A stretch of 64,000 nt of DNA from Zunongwangia atlantica 22II14-10F7 (GTDB taxonomy: Bacteria; Bacteroidota; Bacteroidia; Flavobacteriales; Flavobacteriaceae), in assembly GCF_002094855.1 (NCBI RefSeq), contig NZ_ARYN01000006.1, forward strand, positions 1-64,000, in the 5' to 3' direction. A program made the position numbers and the translations under genes. Shown here piece after piece: positions 18,318 to 27,830 of the stretch. The notes below the pieces were generated by a model, which worked only from the letters and a program-made list of their open reading frames with translations, did no database searches and was not told where the DNA came from. Position 1 is the first letter of the stretch. Each line of letters opens with the position of its first letter.

Positions 18318-19283
18318 ATGGAAATTAAACCAGAAATAGCCGAGAGAATAGAATTACTGGAAGAGAAATTCAGAAATTCTGGTCAGGATATGGGTTCTTA
18401 TCTGGATGGTTTGCTATACGATCGTTATTTAACCTACTGGGATTATATAAGTTTGGATACATTACTGAGTTTGCAAAAACCAGAAACACATTTTCCAGAC
18501 GAAGAAATTTTTCTAACCTATCACCAGATAACCGAGTTATATTTTAAGCTCATTATACACGAGCAAAAGCAGGTAATCGAAAATCCTAATTTAACCGCTT
18601 CTTATTTTATTGAGAAGCTGAATAGGATGATTCGTTATTTTAGAGTACTTATCAATTCTTTTGATGTAATGATTAAAGGAATGGAGCGCGAACAGTTTTT
18701 GCAATTCCGAATGGCCTTATTACCGGCAAGCGGTTTCCAGTCGGCTCAGTTTAGAATGATCGAGTTTTATTCTACTCCGGTTGAAAATCTTGTAGAGCAT
18801 AAGATTAGAAAACATTTCAATTTAGAAAATTCGGTAGAAGAGTTATTTGATAATATTTACTGGAAAAAAGGTGGTATAGACCTAAAAACCGGTGAAAAAA
18901 CCTTAACCTTAAAACAATTCGAAAAAAGATATACGCCCCGCTTTTTAAGAATTGCTAACGAGGTTAAAGGAAAGACGTTGTATGGCCGTTATCAAAGCCT
19001 GGCTGCTTCAGAAAAAAACAATCCAAAATTAATTAAGGCATTACGTACTTTTGATAGTAGCGTTAACGTTAACTGGTTGTTGATGCATATTGGTGCAGCA
19101 TACAGGCATCTTGATAAAGGAAACAAAACGATAAAAGCAACTGGAGGAACAAACTGGAAAGAGTTTTTACCACCAGGATTTCAAAAAATATCTTTTTTTC
19201 CTGAATTGTGGAGTGAAGAAGAGCACGAAGAATGGGGCAAAGAATGGGTAAACCACATGTTTAATACTGAAAATAAGAATTAG
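18318..19283 (+). CDS. Tryptophan 2,3-dioxygenase family protein
   Basis: 321 residues, mostly helical. The family's heme-pocket and substrate signatures are present in divergent form: FLTYHQITELYFKLIIHE near 69-86, the MHIGAAYRHLD segment, and the substrate loop ATGGTNW. Classical enzymes oxidise tryptophan to N-formylkynurenine. This group, common in Bacteroidetes, is divergent, so tryptophan as substrate is likely but not proven. It lies in a run with DUF3108 and M23 genes and next to tyrosine-degrading genes, consistent with aromatic amino acid catabolism. No kynureninase is visible. Confidence 0.85.
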   Translation: MEIKPEIAERIELLEEKFRNSGQDMGSYLDGLLYDRYLTYWDYISLDTLLSLQKPETHFPDEEIFLTYHQITELYFKLIIHEQKQVIENPNLTASYFIEKLNRMIRYFRVLINSFDVMIKGMEREQFLQFRMALLPASGFQSAQFRMIEFYSTPVENLVEHKIRKHFNLENSVEELFDNIYWKKGGIDLKTGEKTLTLKQFEKRYTPRFLRIANEVKGKTLYGRYQSLAASEKNNPKLIKALRTFDSSVNVNWLLMHIGAAYRHLDKGNKTIKATGGTNWKEFLPPGFQKISFFPELWSEEEHEEWGKEWVNHMFNTENKN

Positions 19284-19286
19284 AAA

Positions 19287-20519
19287 TTGAAGAAATTTAG
19301 TTTTTTATTCCTGCTGTTATTAGTTTTTGCGGGATGCAAGGAAGACACAAAAGAACAAGCTGTAGCAGAAACTAAGAAACCAGCACCTAAGCCGGTCGTA
19401 AAAGAATATGGCTTTGTTCTGGATGATTTTGATGTTGTTGTAGATACGATAGAGCGAGGGGATAATTTTGGGTACATCCTAGATCGTCACGGTGTAGATC
19501 GTGGTAAAGTTTTTGAAATTTCAGAAAAAGTAAAAGATACTTTTAATCCGGCTAGAATTACGGCTGGTAAGAAGTATCTTATTTTAAAAGCAAAAGATTC
19601 AGCCAAAACTCCGCTTCATTTTATATACCAAAATGATAAGATCAATTATACGGTTTTAAATATTGGCGATAGCATTTCAGCGTTTAAAGCTAAAAAGCCA
19701 GTTTCGATAAAAAGAAGGGAAGTTTCTGGAGTAGTAACTTCATCACTTTCTGAAGCCATGCAGGCACAGGGATTAAGTAATTTACTGGTTTATCAATTGT
19801 CAGATATTTATCAATGGAGTATCGATTTCTTTAAACTTCAGAAGGGAGATCAATTTAAAATGATCTATCACGAAAAATATATTGACGATACTATTTTTGC
19901 TGGAGTAGAAAGTGTAGAAGCAGCTGTTTTCAAACACTCAGATCGTCCTTTTTATGCGTTTAATTACGAAACTGATACGATAACCGGCCAGGCAAGTTTT
20001 TATGATGAAGAAGCAAAAGCTTTGCAGAGCTTTTTCTTAAAGGCTCCGCTTAATTATAGTAGAATTTCTTCCAGATATCAGCGAAGAAGATTTCATCCGG
20101 TACAAAAGAGATGGAAAGCGCATTTAGGAACAGATTATGCTGCACCCACCGGGACACCTATTAAAACTACGGCAGATGGTGTGGTAATAGCCTCAAGTTA
20201 TACTTCTGGAAATGGTAATTATGTAAAAGTGCGCCATAATGGAAAATATACAACGCAATACCTTCACATGAGCAAACGAAATGTAAGAAATGGCCAGGCT
20301 GTTAAGCAGGGAGATGTGATAGGTTTTGTAGGGAGTACAGGATTGGCCACAGGGCCGCACGTATGTTATAGGTTTTGGGTAAATGGGAAACAGGTAGACC
20401 CTTATCGCCAAAACTTACCAACAGCTAAGAAAATTGAGGATGCTAAAAAAGATGATTATTATGCTTTTATAGAGCCGCTAAAAACAGAACTTGATAGTAT
20501 ACCTTATAAAAATATCTAA
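19287..20519 (+). CDS. M23 family murein endopeptidase lipoprotein
   Basis: 410 residues with a lipoprotein signal ending LVFAGC. It starts with TTG: a stop codon lies in frame just upstream at 19281-19283, and the first in-frame ATG would lose the signal peptide. Residues about 45-110 are OapA/LysM-like (IERGDNFGYILDRHGV). The LytM domain holds zinc ligands H279 and D283 (HLGTD), H327 (LHMSK) and H358 (GPHVCYRFW). Such enzymes cut peptidoglycan cross-links in the periplasm during growth or division. The gene starts 3 bases after the tryptophan dioxygenase-like gene. Confidence 0.93.
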   Translation: MKKFSFLFLLLLVFAGCKEDTKEQAVAETKKPAPKPVVKEYGFVLDDFDVVVDTIERGDNFGYILDRHGVDRGKVFEISEKVKDTFNPARITAGKKYLILKAKDSAKTPLHFIYQNDKINYTVLNIGDSISAFKAKKPVSIKRREVSGVVTSSLSEAMQAQGLSNLLVYQLSDIYQWSIDFFKLQKGDQFKMIYHEKYIDDTIFAGVESVEAAVFKHSDRPFYAFNYETDTITGQASFYDEEAKALQSFFLKAPLNYSRISSRYQRRRFHPVQKRWKAHLGTDYAAPTGTPIKTTADGVVIASSYTSGNGNYVKVRHNGKYTTQYLHMSKRNVRNGQAVKQGDVIGFVGSTGLATGPHVCYRFWVNGKQVDPYRQNLPTAKKIEDAKKDDYYAFIEPLKTELDSIPYKNI

Positions 20520-20586
20520 AACCAAGATTAATGTGTAAGATTTGGTGGTTTTTTCTACTAAGTTTTTCGCAATAAAAAATTGAAAA

Positions 20587-22221
20587 ATGAAAAACATTAA
20601 TCCAACCAAAACCGAAGCCTGGAAAAAATTAGAAGCTCATTATAACGAGACTAAAAACCAGTCTTTAAAATCACTTTTTGAGAACGATAGGGAGCGTGCT
20701 GCAAAATTCACCACTAAGTGGGAAGATTTTTATGTAGACTTTAGTAAGAATAAAATTACTGAAGAAACGAAGTCACTTCTTTTAGAACTTGCTAAAGAGT
20801 GTGGTTTAAAAGAAGCGATGGATGCTTATTTTGGCGGCGAGGCCATTAATCAAACTGAAGGAAGACCTGTTTTACATACTGCTTTAAGAGCTTCTAAGAA
20901 TGCGGAAATTAAAGTGGATGGTGAAAATGTAATGACCGAAGTTGAAGAAGTGAAAGCAAAAATTAAAGCTTTTTCTTCTGAAGTTATTCAGGGAATTAGA
21001 AAAGGATATACAGATAAAGCATTTACAGATGTTGTAAATATTGGTATTGGAGGCTCAGACCTTGGGCCGGTAATGGTAACTGAAGCATTAGAGTTTTACA
21101 AGAACCATCTTAATGTTCATTTTGTTTCTAATGTAGATGGTGATCATGTTCACGAAACTATCAAGGATCTTAATCCTGAAACTACACTTTTTGTAATTGT
21201 TTCTAAGTCTTTTACTACTCAGGAAACTTTATCAAATTCAACCACAATAAGAAACTGGTTTATGAAAACTGCTCCAGAGGAAGCAGTTTCTAAACATTTT
21301 ATAGCAGTGTCTAGTAACGTGCCAAAAGTAAAAGATTTTGGTATCGATGAAGACAATATTTTCCCAATGTGGGATTGGGTTGGTGGTCGTTTCTCACTTT
21401 GGAGTGCTGTTGGACTTTCTATTAGCTTAGCGATTGGATACCCTAATTTTGATGCTTTGCTAAGTGGAGCTCAAAAAATGGACGAACATTTTAAAGAAAC
21501 TGAGTTCGAAAATAATATTCCGGTATTAGCTGGTCTTTTAAGTGTTTGGTATAATAACTTCTACAAAGCAGAAAGCGAAGCAATTATTCCTTATACACAA
21601 TATCTGCATAGATTACCTGCATATTTACAGCAGGCAGTAATGGAAAGTAACGGTAAGAGTACAGATCGTAATGGCGATAAGGTAGATTACCAAACTGGTG
21701 CAATTATTTGGGGTGAACCTGGTACAAACTCTCAGCATGCTTTCTTCCAGTTAATTCACCAGGGAACTAAATTGATTCCTGCTGATTTTATAGGTTTTAA
21801 AGTGTCTTTATTTGATGACAAAGATCACCATAATAAACTAATGGCAAACTTCTTTGCGCAAACTGAAGCCTTGCTACAGGGAAAAACCGAGGAAGAAGTA
21901 AGAGAAGAACTTTCTGCTAAAGGGACAAGCGAAGAAGAGATTAAAGAATTATTGCCATTCAAATTGTTTGATGGAGATAAACCTACTACTTCTTTCCTTA
22001 TAAATAAACTTACACCAGAGAGTTTAGGAAAGTTAGTGGCTATGTACGAACATAAGATTTTTGTACAGGGTGTTATCTGGAATATCTTTAGTTATGACCA
22101 ATGGGGAGTAGAATTAGGAAAGCAATTAGCAAGTACTATTTTAAAAGATATCGATAGTAAAGAGGTAGATAATCATGATTCTTCAACAAGTAGTTTACTA
22201 AAGTTCTTCTTGGATAAGTAA
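20587..22221 (+). CDS. pgi: Glucose-6-phosphate isomerase
   Basis: 544-residue glycolytic enzyme that interconverts glucose 6-phosphate and fructose 6-phosphate. Signatures include [45 protein letters not shown], the second family signature around [24 protein letters not shown], and the C-terminal [14 protein letters not shown]. Length and motifs are complete. It follows the M23 gene by 67 bases, which include a weak hairpin near 20517-20553, and ends at a clear terminator. Confidence 0.98.
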   Translation: MKNINPTKTEAWKKLEAHYNETKNQSLKSLFENDRERAAKFTTKWEDFYVDFSKNKITEETKSLLLELAKECGLKEAMDAYFGGEAINQTEGRPVLHTALRASKNAEIKVDGENVMTEVEEVKAKIKAFSSEVIQGIRKGYTDKAFTDVVNIGIGGSDLGPVMVTEALEFYKNHLNVHFVSNVDGDHVHETIKDLNPETTLFVIVSKSFTTQETLSNSTTIRNWFMKTAPEEAVSKHFIAVSSNVPKVKDFGIDEDNIFPMWDWVGGRFSLWSAVGLSISLAIGYPNFDALLSGAQKMDEHFKETEFENNIPVLAGLLSVWYNNFYKAESEAIIPYTQYLHRLPAYLQQAVMESNGKSTDRNGDKVDYQTGAIIWGEPGTNSQHAFFQLIHQGTKLIPADFIGFKVSLFDDKDHHNKLMANFFAQTEALLQGKTEEEVREELSAKGTSEEEIKELLPFKLFDGDKPTTSFLINKLTPESLGKLVAMYEHKIFVQGVIWNIFSYDQWGVELGKQLASTILKDIDSKEVDNHDSSTSSLLKFFLDK

Positions 22222-22244
22222 TTAACATATTTTTAAGATAATTT

Positions 22245-22276
22245 AAAAAGCACTTCATTTTGGGGTGCTTTTTTGT
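22245..22276 (+). terminator. Terminator after pgi
   Basis: AAAAAGCAC pairs with GTGCTTTTT across a loop of about 12 bases and is followed by a run of T residues. Confidence 0.75.
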
Positions 22277-22401
22277 TTTTTTTGAAGAAATTGTGTTAAA
22301 ATTTAAGTTTTGTTAACTATAACCTTTTCGTTATTTGCTGTTTATTTCATTCCTATTCAAATTATTATAATTTCGCCAGCGATTGTTAAAAGAATTAATT
22401 C

Positions 22402-22446
22402 TTAACATTGGGTTAAACCACTGCAATCAAGAATTAATTTCTTTTG
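22402..22446 (+). promoter_or_regulatory. Palindrome and promoter-like region before the first paired receptor gene
   Basis: TTAACATTGGGTTAA (22402-22416) has 5-bp inverted arms and starts 81 bases before the ATG. A TTCTTTTG box (22439-22446), one mismatch from TAnnTTTG, follows. The same arrangement with the same internal spacing precedes the paralogous receptor at 25281. Confidence 0.45.
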
Positions 22447-22482
22447 CTTCATAACTCAAAATAAAAACAAACAAACTAACTC

Positions 22483-25101
22483 ATGAGGAAATTATTTACC
22501 TTATTGACGCTGTTATTTGCAGCAACAGTTTTTGCACAGGGGACTATTACTGGAACGGTAATAGATGCTGAAATGAATTCTCCTTTGCCAGGAGCAACTG
22601 TAATGGTAGTAGGAACTAACAATGGTACAACTACCGATTTTGACGGAAACTTTTCTATTGATGCTGAAACAGCTACCGGAACTTTAAGAATTACCTTCGT
22701 TGGTTACGGAAGAAAGGATGTGAAATTTGATGTTTCCGGAGGGGATTTAGACCTTGGGAATCTTACCATTGCACCAGATGCAGATGCACTTTCAGAAGTA
22801 GTAGTTATTGGATCTGGAGTAATCGACTTAGAAGACGATAGACAAACTCCTATCGCTGTATCTACAGTAACCAGAGCTGAAATTCAGCAAAAATCTGTTG
22901 GTAACGTAGAATTTCCACAAGTATTAAAAAATACTCCAAACGTATATGTAACTGCTGAATCTGGAGGATTTGGTGATTCAGAAATGTTTGTACGTGGTTT
23001 CGATCAAAGTAACACTGCATTCCTTTTAAATGGTCAACCAATTAATGGAATGGAAGATGGTAACATGTACTGGTCTAACTGGTCTGGTATTACAGATATC
23101 GCTAATGCGGTACAGGTACAAAGAGGTTTAGGATCTTCTAAATTAGCAATTTCTTCAGTAGGAGGTACTGTAAACATCGTAACTAAAGCTACTAACAGAA
23201 AAGAAGGTGGTTTTGCACGTTTCTTAGTAGGTAACGGTAGTTTCGTAAAAGGTACTGCATCTTATGATACAGGAATGAATGATAATGGATGGGGATTCTC
23301 TTTCTTAGTTGATTACTGGAGAGCGCACAGCAAATGGGCAGATGGTACTAAAGGAGAAGGACAAAACTATTTCTTCTCTGTAGGTAAAAAAGCAGGAGAT
23401 CATACGTTCAACTTCTTGATTACTGGTGCTCCTCAATGGCACGATCAAAACTACTCTAAAGACACAGAACTTTATGATGAGTATGGTTTAAAATACAATA
23501 ATAACTACGGTTTTAGAAATGGTGAGTATTTATCATTTAGAAGAAACTACTATCATAAACCAGTTATCAACCTAAACTGGGATTGGGATATGAGTGAGGT
23601 TTCAAACCTTTCTACCGTATTATATGCTTCATTTGGACGTGGAGGAGGAACAGGAACTTACGGTAATGGTCCTGGATATATTGATAATGGAATTGATTCT
23701 ATGCCAGAAGGAGCATATACAAGAAATGGTCTTGTAGATTGGGATTATATCGTAAACGAATCTAACGGGTCTGTAGCTGATGGTTACCAGTCTGGATACG
23801 ATGGTACGATCCTACGTGCTTCTGTAAACAACCACGCATGGTATGGTGGTGTAACTAACTACGAATTTACAGGATTAGAAAACTTCACAATAAACGTAGG
23901 AGCAGATATTAGATTTTACAAAGGAGATCACTTCCGTCAAATCGTAGATCCTTTAGGATTAAACGGTGTTAGAGAAAACTTTGGTGGAAATGCAAACAAT
24001 GTTGTAACAGCTACTTTTGATGCAAATCCATGGAGTGCTTTATTTGATTATGCAGATGAGGGTGAGCGTATCGATTATGATTATTCTGAAGATATCAACT
24101 ACCAAGGTGTTTTTGGACAATTTGAATATGCAAACGACGTATTTTCTGTATTCGCTCAGGGAGCAATTTCAAATCAATCTTACAAACGTTACGATCGTGG
24201 AAACTTTGCTGCTGAAAGAGCGTCTGAAACTGAAAACAAATTTGGTTACAATGTAAAGGCTGGTGCTTCTTATACTTTTGCTGAAGGACATACTGTATTT
24301 GGTAATGCTGGTAAATATTCTAGACAACCATTCTTGGATAATATTTTCCCAAGTTATGATGATAATACAATGTTTGCTGATCCTGAAGTGGATAATGAAG
24401 AAATTACCGGTTTTGAAGCTGGATACCGTTTTGAAACTAATGACTTTACTGTTAGCTTTAATGCTTATCATACTACATGGGAAAATCGTTTCTTAAACTT
24501 TGGTGGTAATTATGAAGGAAACGGTAATAATATTGAAAATGCTGCTTTCTTATTTAGTGATATCGCACAGGTTCACCAGGGATTAGAATTAGATTTAAAA
24601 TGGAAGCCAATTACAGATCTTACAATTCGCGGTTATGCAACAACTGGTAACTGGGAATATGATGGTTCTTCTCCTGTAAGAATCCGTAACAACGATAATT
24701 CAGAATTTGTAGATCAACTTAATGTAGATCTTTCTGGAACTAAAGTTGGAGGTGCTCCACAAAACTCTGCTGGTTTAGGAGTAGATTACGATGTGATTTC
24801 TAGAAAATTCAGTTTATCTGCTAACTGGAACTATTATGACAACTTATACGGTTTAGTAGATGTTGAAGATGTTGCAGAAACTTCTTTAGCTGGGGAAACT
24901 TATCAGCCAGAACAATTAAATTCTTACTCTTTAGTTGATTTTGGAGCAAGTTATACTTTCGATTTAGGAAGTGATAAAATCCAGGTGTTTGGTAACATTT
25001 ATAATGTTTTAGATCACGAGTATATTACTCAAAGAGATAACTACGGTGTATTCTTTGGTAATGGTACAACTTGGAACATGGCTGTAAAATATAGCTTCTA
25101 A
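22483..25101 (+). CDS. TonB-dependent receptor with carboxypeptidase-like regulatory domain
   Basis: 872 residues with a signal peptide (LFTLLTLLFAATVFAQ). A CarboxypepD-type beta domain spans about 20-105 (GTVIDAEMNSPLPGATV...TTDFDGNFSI). A plug domain (about 120-240) holds VFVRGF-like and GGTVNIVTKAT motifs, and a 22-strand barrel ends TTWNMAVKYSF. Such receptors import large or scarce nutrients across the outer membrane using TonB energy. It lacks the SusC-specific region and a SusD partner. It is a paralogue of the receptor at 25281 (near-identical beginning, shared WSNW plug segment) and shares its upstream palindrome. The substrate is unknown; nuclease genes nearby suggest nucleic-acid products. 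Confidence 0.92.
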   Translation: MRKLFTLLTLLFAATVFAQGTITGTVIDAEMNSPLPGATVMVVGTNNGTTTDFDGNFSIDAETATGTLRITFVGYGRKDVKFDVSGGDLDLGNLTIAPDADALSEVVVIGSGVIDLEDDRQTPIAVSTVTRAEIQQKSVGNVEFPQVLKNTPNVYVTAESGGFGDSEMFVRGFDQSNTAFLLNGQPINGMEDGNMYWSNWSGITDIANAVQVQRGLGSSKLAISSVGGTVNIVTKATNRKEGGFARFLVGNGSFVKGTASYDTGMNDNGWGFSFLVDYWRAHSKWADGTKGEGQNYFFSVGKKAGDHTFNFLITGAPQWHDQNYSKDTELYDEYGLKYNNNYGFRNGEYLSFRRNYYHKPVINLNWDWDMSEVSNLSTVLYASFGRGGGTGTYGNGPGYIDNGIDSMPEGAYTRNGLVDWDYIVNESNGSVADGYQSGYDGTILRASVNNHAWYGGVTNYEFTGLENFTINVGADIRFYKGDHFRQIVDPLGLNGVRENFGGNANNVVTATFDANPWSALFDYADEGERIDYDYSEDINYQGVFGQFEYANDVFSVFAQGAISNQSYKRYDRGNFAAERASETENKFGYNVKAGASYTFAEGHTVFGNAGKYSRQPFLDNIFPSYDDNTMFADPEVDNEEITGFEAGYRFETNDFTVSFNAYHTTWENRFLNFGGNYEGNGNNIENAAFLFSDIAQVHQGLELDLKWKPITDLTIRGYATTGNWEYDGSSPVRIRNNDNSEFVDQLNVDLSGTKVGGAPQNSAGLGVDYDVISRKFSLSANWNYYDNLYGLVDVEDVAETSLAGETYQPEQLNSYSLVDFGASYTFDLGSDKIQVFGNIYNVLDHEYITQRDNYGVFFGNGTTWNMAVKYSF

Positions 25102-25128
25102 GAAATAAAAACATATTTTATTCTATAG

Positions 25129-25158
25129 AGCCCCCCTAAAAATAGGGGGGCTTTTTTT
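25129..25158 (+). terminator. Strong terminator between the paired receptors
   Basis: AGCCCCCCTA (25129-25138) pairs perfectly with TAGGGGGGCT (25143-25152) around an AAAA loop, followed by seven T residues in all. It separates the two paralogous receptors into distinct transcription units. Confidence 0.92.
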
Positions 25159-25200
25159 GTTAAAGCTAATGTCTGATAGTGAGAGAACAACAAAAATTTG

Positions 25201-25245
25201 TTAACATTGCGTTAACGTAAGATTAGGAGTTATTAACTTTTTTTG
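25201..25245 (+). promoter_or_regulatory. Palindrome and promoter-like region before the second paired receptor gene
   Basis: TTAACATTGCGTTAA (25201-25215) differs at one base from 22402-22416 and starts 80 bases before the ATG. A T-rich box ending TTTTG (25238-25245) stands at exactly the same distance from the palindrome as in the first copy. Confidence 0.45.
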
Positions 25246-25280
25246 CGTCGAACTAAAATCAAATCAAACAAATTTAAAAC

Positions 25281-27818
25281 ATGAGGAAATTATTAGCTTT
25301 AGCGTTGTTTTTTGCAACGGCTACAATTTTTGCTCAGGGCACCATTACTGGTAAAGTAATGGATTCTGAAATGGATGGGCCGCTACCAGGAGCAAATGTT
25401 ATGGTCGTTGGTTCTACTTCTGGTACAACTACCGATTTTGATGGGAATTTTTCATTAGATGTGAAAAGTTCAACAGGGACATTAAAAATTAGTTTTATTG
25501 GGTATATTACCAAAGAAGTACAATTTAGTCTTTCTGGAGGATCTCAGGATATAGGAGAGATTGTTCTTAATCCAGATAACAGTGCTTTAGATGAAATCGT
25601 TATTACAAGTTTTTCTCTCGCAATCGATAGAAAAACACCAGTTGCTGTCTCTACTGTAAAAGCTGAAACTATCGAAACTAAATTAGGAAACCAGGAATTC
25701 CCTGAGATTCTTAAAAGTACTCCTGGTATTTACGCTACTAAACAAGGTGGTGGATTTGGTGATGCGGAATTGAGAATGCGAGGTTTTAACTCTGAAAACA
25801 TTGCGGTGATGATTAATGGTGTTCCAGTAAACGATATGGAAAATGGTCGTGTTTACTGGAGTAACTGGGCAGGACTTTCTGATGTTACCAGAACAATGCA
25901 GGTACAAAGAGGTCTTGGTGCTGCTAAAGTAGCTGTACCATCCATCGGGGGTACTGTTAACATTGTAACAAAGTCTACCGATATGGAAATGGGTGGTAAC
26001 TTTATGGCAATGACCGGTAATGATGGACTTCAGAAATACGGTGCTACTGTTTCTACCGGAAAGTCTGAGAATGGCTGGGCCGCTACCGTTTCAGCATCTA
26101 AAACAAGCGGAAGTAGATTCGCAGATGGTCTTGAATTCGAGGGATATAACTACTTCCTTAATATCGCTAAAGAGATTAATGAGAATCATGAGATTTCTTT
26201 AACTGCTTTTGGTGCACCACAGGTACACGGACAAAGAGAAACTCGTCATAGATTAGAAGATTACGAAAGAAGTGATCGCGGAATTAAATTTAATGGTGAC
26301 TGGGGTTACTTAAATGGAGAAGTTAAGCACGTTCAGGATAACTTTTACCATAAACCACAAATTTCATTGAATCACTATTGGACGATTAACGATAAAACAG
26401 ATTTATCTACTGCTGCTTATGTATCTTTTGGTACTGGTGGAGGTGGAGGTTACTCTGGAGACGCTAACCTAAGAAGTGTAGATTCTCCTTACAGAGCTGC
26501 TCCTTACGAGCCACTAAACCTTGATATGGTAGTAGAAGAAAATGCTGCTAATGGAGCAGATGGTTCTGGAACTATTCTTTACAACTCTCGTAACGACCAT
26601 TTCTGGACAGGATTGCTTTCAACTTTATCTTCAGAGGTTGCTGAAGGTTTAGAAGTAATGGGGGGTGTAGATTTAAGATACTATAAAGGAAAGCACTTTC
26701 AGGAAGTTAAAGATCTTTTAGGAGGTCAATACTGGGCAGATGATAGTAACGAAAATGATCCTACTAACTTAGCCAGAGTTGGCGATAAAATTAACTACTG
26801 GAATGATGGTTTAGTACTTTGGGAAGGAGCTTTTGCTCAGGCAGAGTATTCTAACGATATTATTTCGGCTTTTGTAAATGTTGCTGCATCCAACACTTCT
26901 TACAAAAGAATTGATTATTTTAACTATTTAGATAGTGATTCAGAGCAGGAAACTGACTGGCAAAACTTCTTTGGGTATAGTGCTAAAGGAGGTATCAACT
27001 ATAACATTACAGAAAAGCATAATATTTTTGCTAACGTTGGATATTTTGAAAAAGCACCATTCTTTGATGCAGTTTTCCAGAACTATCAGAATGATATTAA
27101 CGCAGATGCTGAAAACCAAAAGATCTTTAGTGCAGAGTTAGGATATGGTTTTAGAACTCAGCAATTAAGAGCAAACATCAACGTATATAGAACTTCTTGG
27201 CAGGATAGAACATTCGTTCAATCTTTTACAGATCAAGATGGTACCCCATTCTTTGCTAACATCTTAGGAGTTGATGCATTACACCAAGGGATTGAAGTAG
27301 ATGTAGATTACCGTCCATTCGATAGACTTACTCTAACGGGTATGGTTTCTATTGGTGATTGGACATGGGATAACAATGTAGAAAATGTAGCCGTAGTTGA
27401 TGAAAATCAAAATCAGGTAGACGAAGTGAATATTATAATCGATGGAGTTCCTGTAGGTGATGCTGCTCAAACTACAGCTGCTTTAGGAGCTAGTTTTGAA
27501 GCTTTTCCTGGAACTTTCTTAAGAGCAGATTATAACTATTACTCTAGATACTATGCAGATTTCGAACCAACTGAAAGAGGTGAAACTGGATTACCAGATC
27601 CATGGGAAATTCCAGATTATGGTCTTTTAGATCTTGGCTTAACTCATAATTTCCAATTTGGTCCTTTCGATGCTAGTATTAATGCTAACGTATTTAATGT
27701 GATCGATACAGAATACGTAAGTGATGCTCAGGATGGTTCAGGGTACAATGCAAGAACATCAACTGTATGGTATGGCTTTGGGCGTACCTATACTGTAGGA
27801 GCAAAAATTAAATTCTAA
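25281..27818 (+). CDS. TonB-dependent receptor, paralogue of the preceding receptor
   Basis: 845 residues with the same architecture as its neighbour: a signal peptide ending TIFAQ, a CarboxypepD-like domain (about 20-105), a plug with VPVNDMENGRVYWSNWAG and GGTVNIVTKST, and a barrel ending RTYTVGAKIKF. The N-terminal 110 residues are strikingly alike and the barrels diverge, which suggests duplication followed by change of ligand. The repeat lipoprotein gene follows after 12 bases, so receptor and lipoprotein are coexpressed and the lipoprotein may cap or feed the receptor, as SusD does for SusC. That pairing is inference. Confidence 0.92.
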   Translation: MRKLLALALFFATATIFAQGTITGKVMDSEMDGPLPGANVMVVGSTSGTTTDFDGNFSLDVKSSTGTLKISFIGYITKEVQFSLSGGSQDIGEIVLNPDNSALDEIVITSFSLAIDRKTPVAVSTVKAETIETKLGNQEFPEILKSTPGIYATKQGGGFGDAELRMRGFNSENIAVMINGVPVNDMENGRVYWSNWAGLSDVTRTMQVQRGLGAAKVAVPSIGGTVNIVTKSTDMEMGGNFMAMTGNDGLQKYGATVSTGKSENGWAATVSASKTSGSRFADGLEFEGYNYFLNIAKEINENHEISLTAFGAPQVHGQRETRHRLEDYERSDRGIKFNGDWGYLNGEVKHVQDNFYHKPQISLNHYWTINDKTDLSTAAYVSFGTGGGGGYSGDANLRSVDSPYRAAPYEPLNLDMVVEENAANGADGSGTILYNSRNDHFWTGLLSTLSSEVAEGLEVMGGVDLRYYKGKHFQEVKDLLGGQYWADDSNENDPTNLARVGDKINYWNDGLVLWEGAFAQAEYSNDIISAFVNVAASNTSYKRIDYFNYLDSDSEQETDWQNFFGYSAKGGINYNITEKHNIFANVGYFEKAPFFDAVFQNYQNDINADAENQKIFSAELGYGFRTQQLRANINVYRTSWQDRTFVQSFTDQDGTPFFANILGVDALHQGIEVDVDYRPFDRLTLTGMVSIGDWTWDNNVENVAVVDENQNQVDEVNIIIDGVPVGDAAQTTAALGASFEAFPGTFLRADYNYYSRYYADFEPTERGETGLPDPWEIPDYGLLDLGLTHNFQFGPFDASINANVFNVIDTEYVSDAQDGSGYNARTSTVWYGFGRTYTVGAKIKF

Positions 27819-27830
27819 AAAAGTTAGAAA

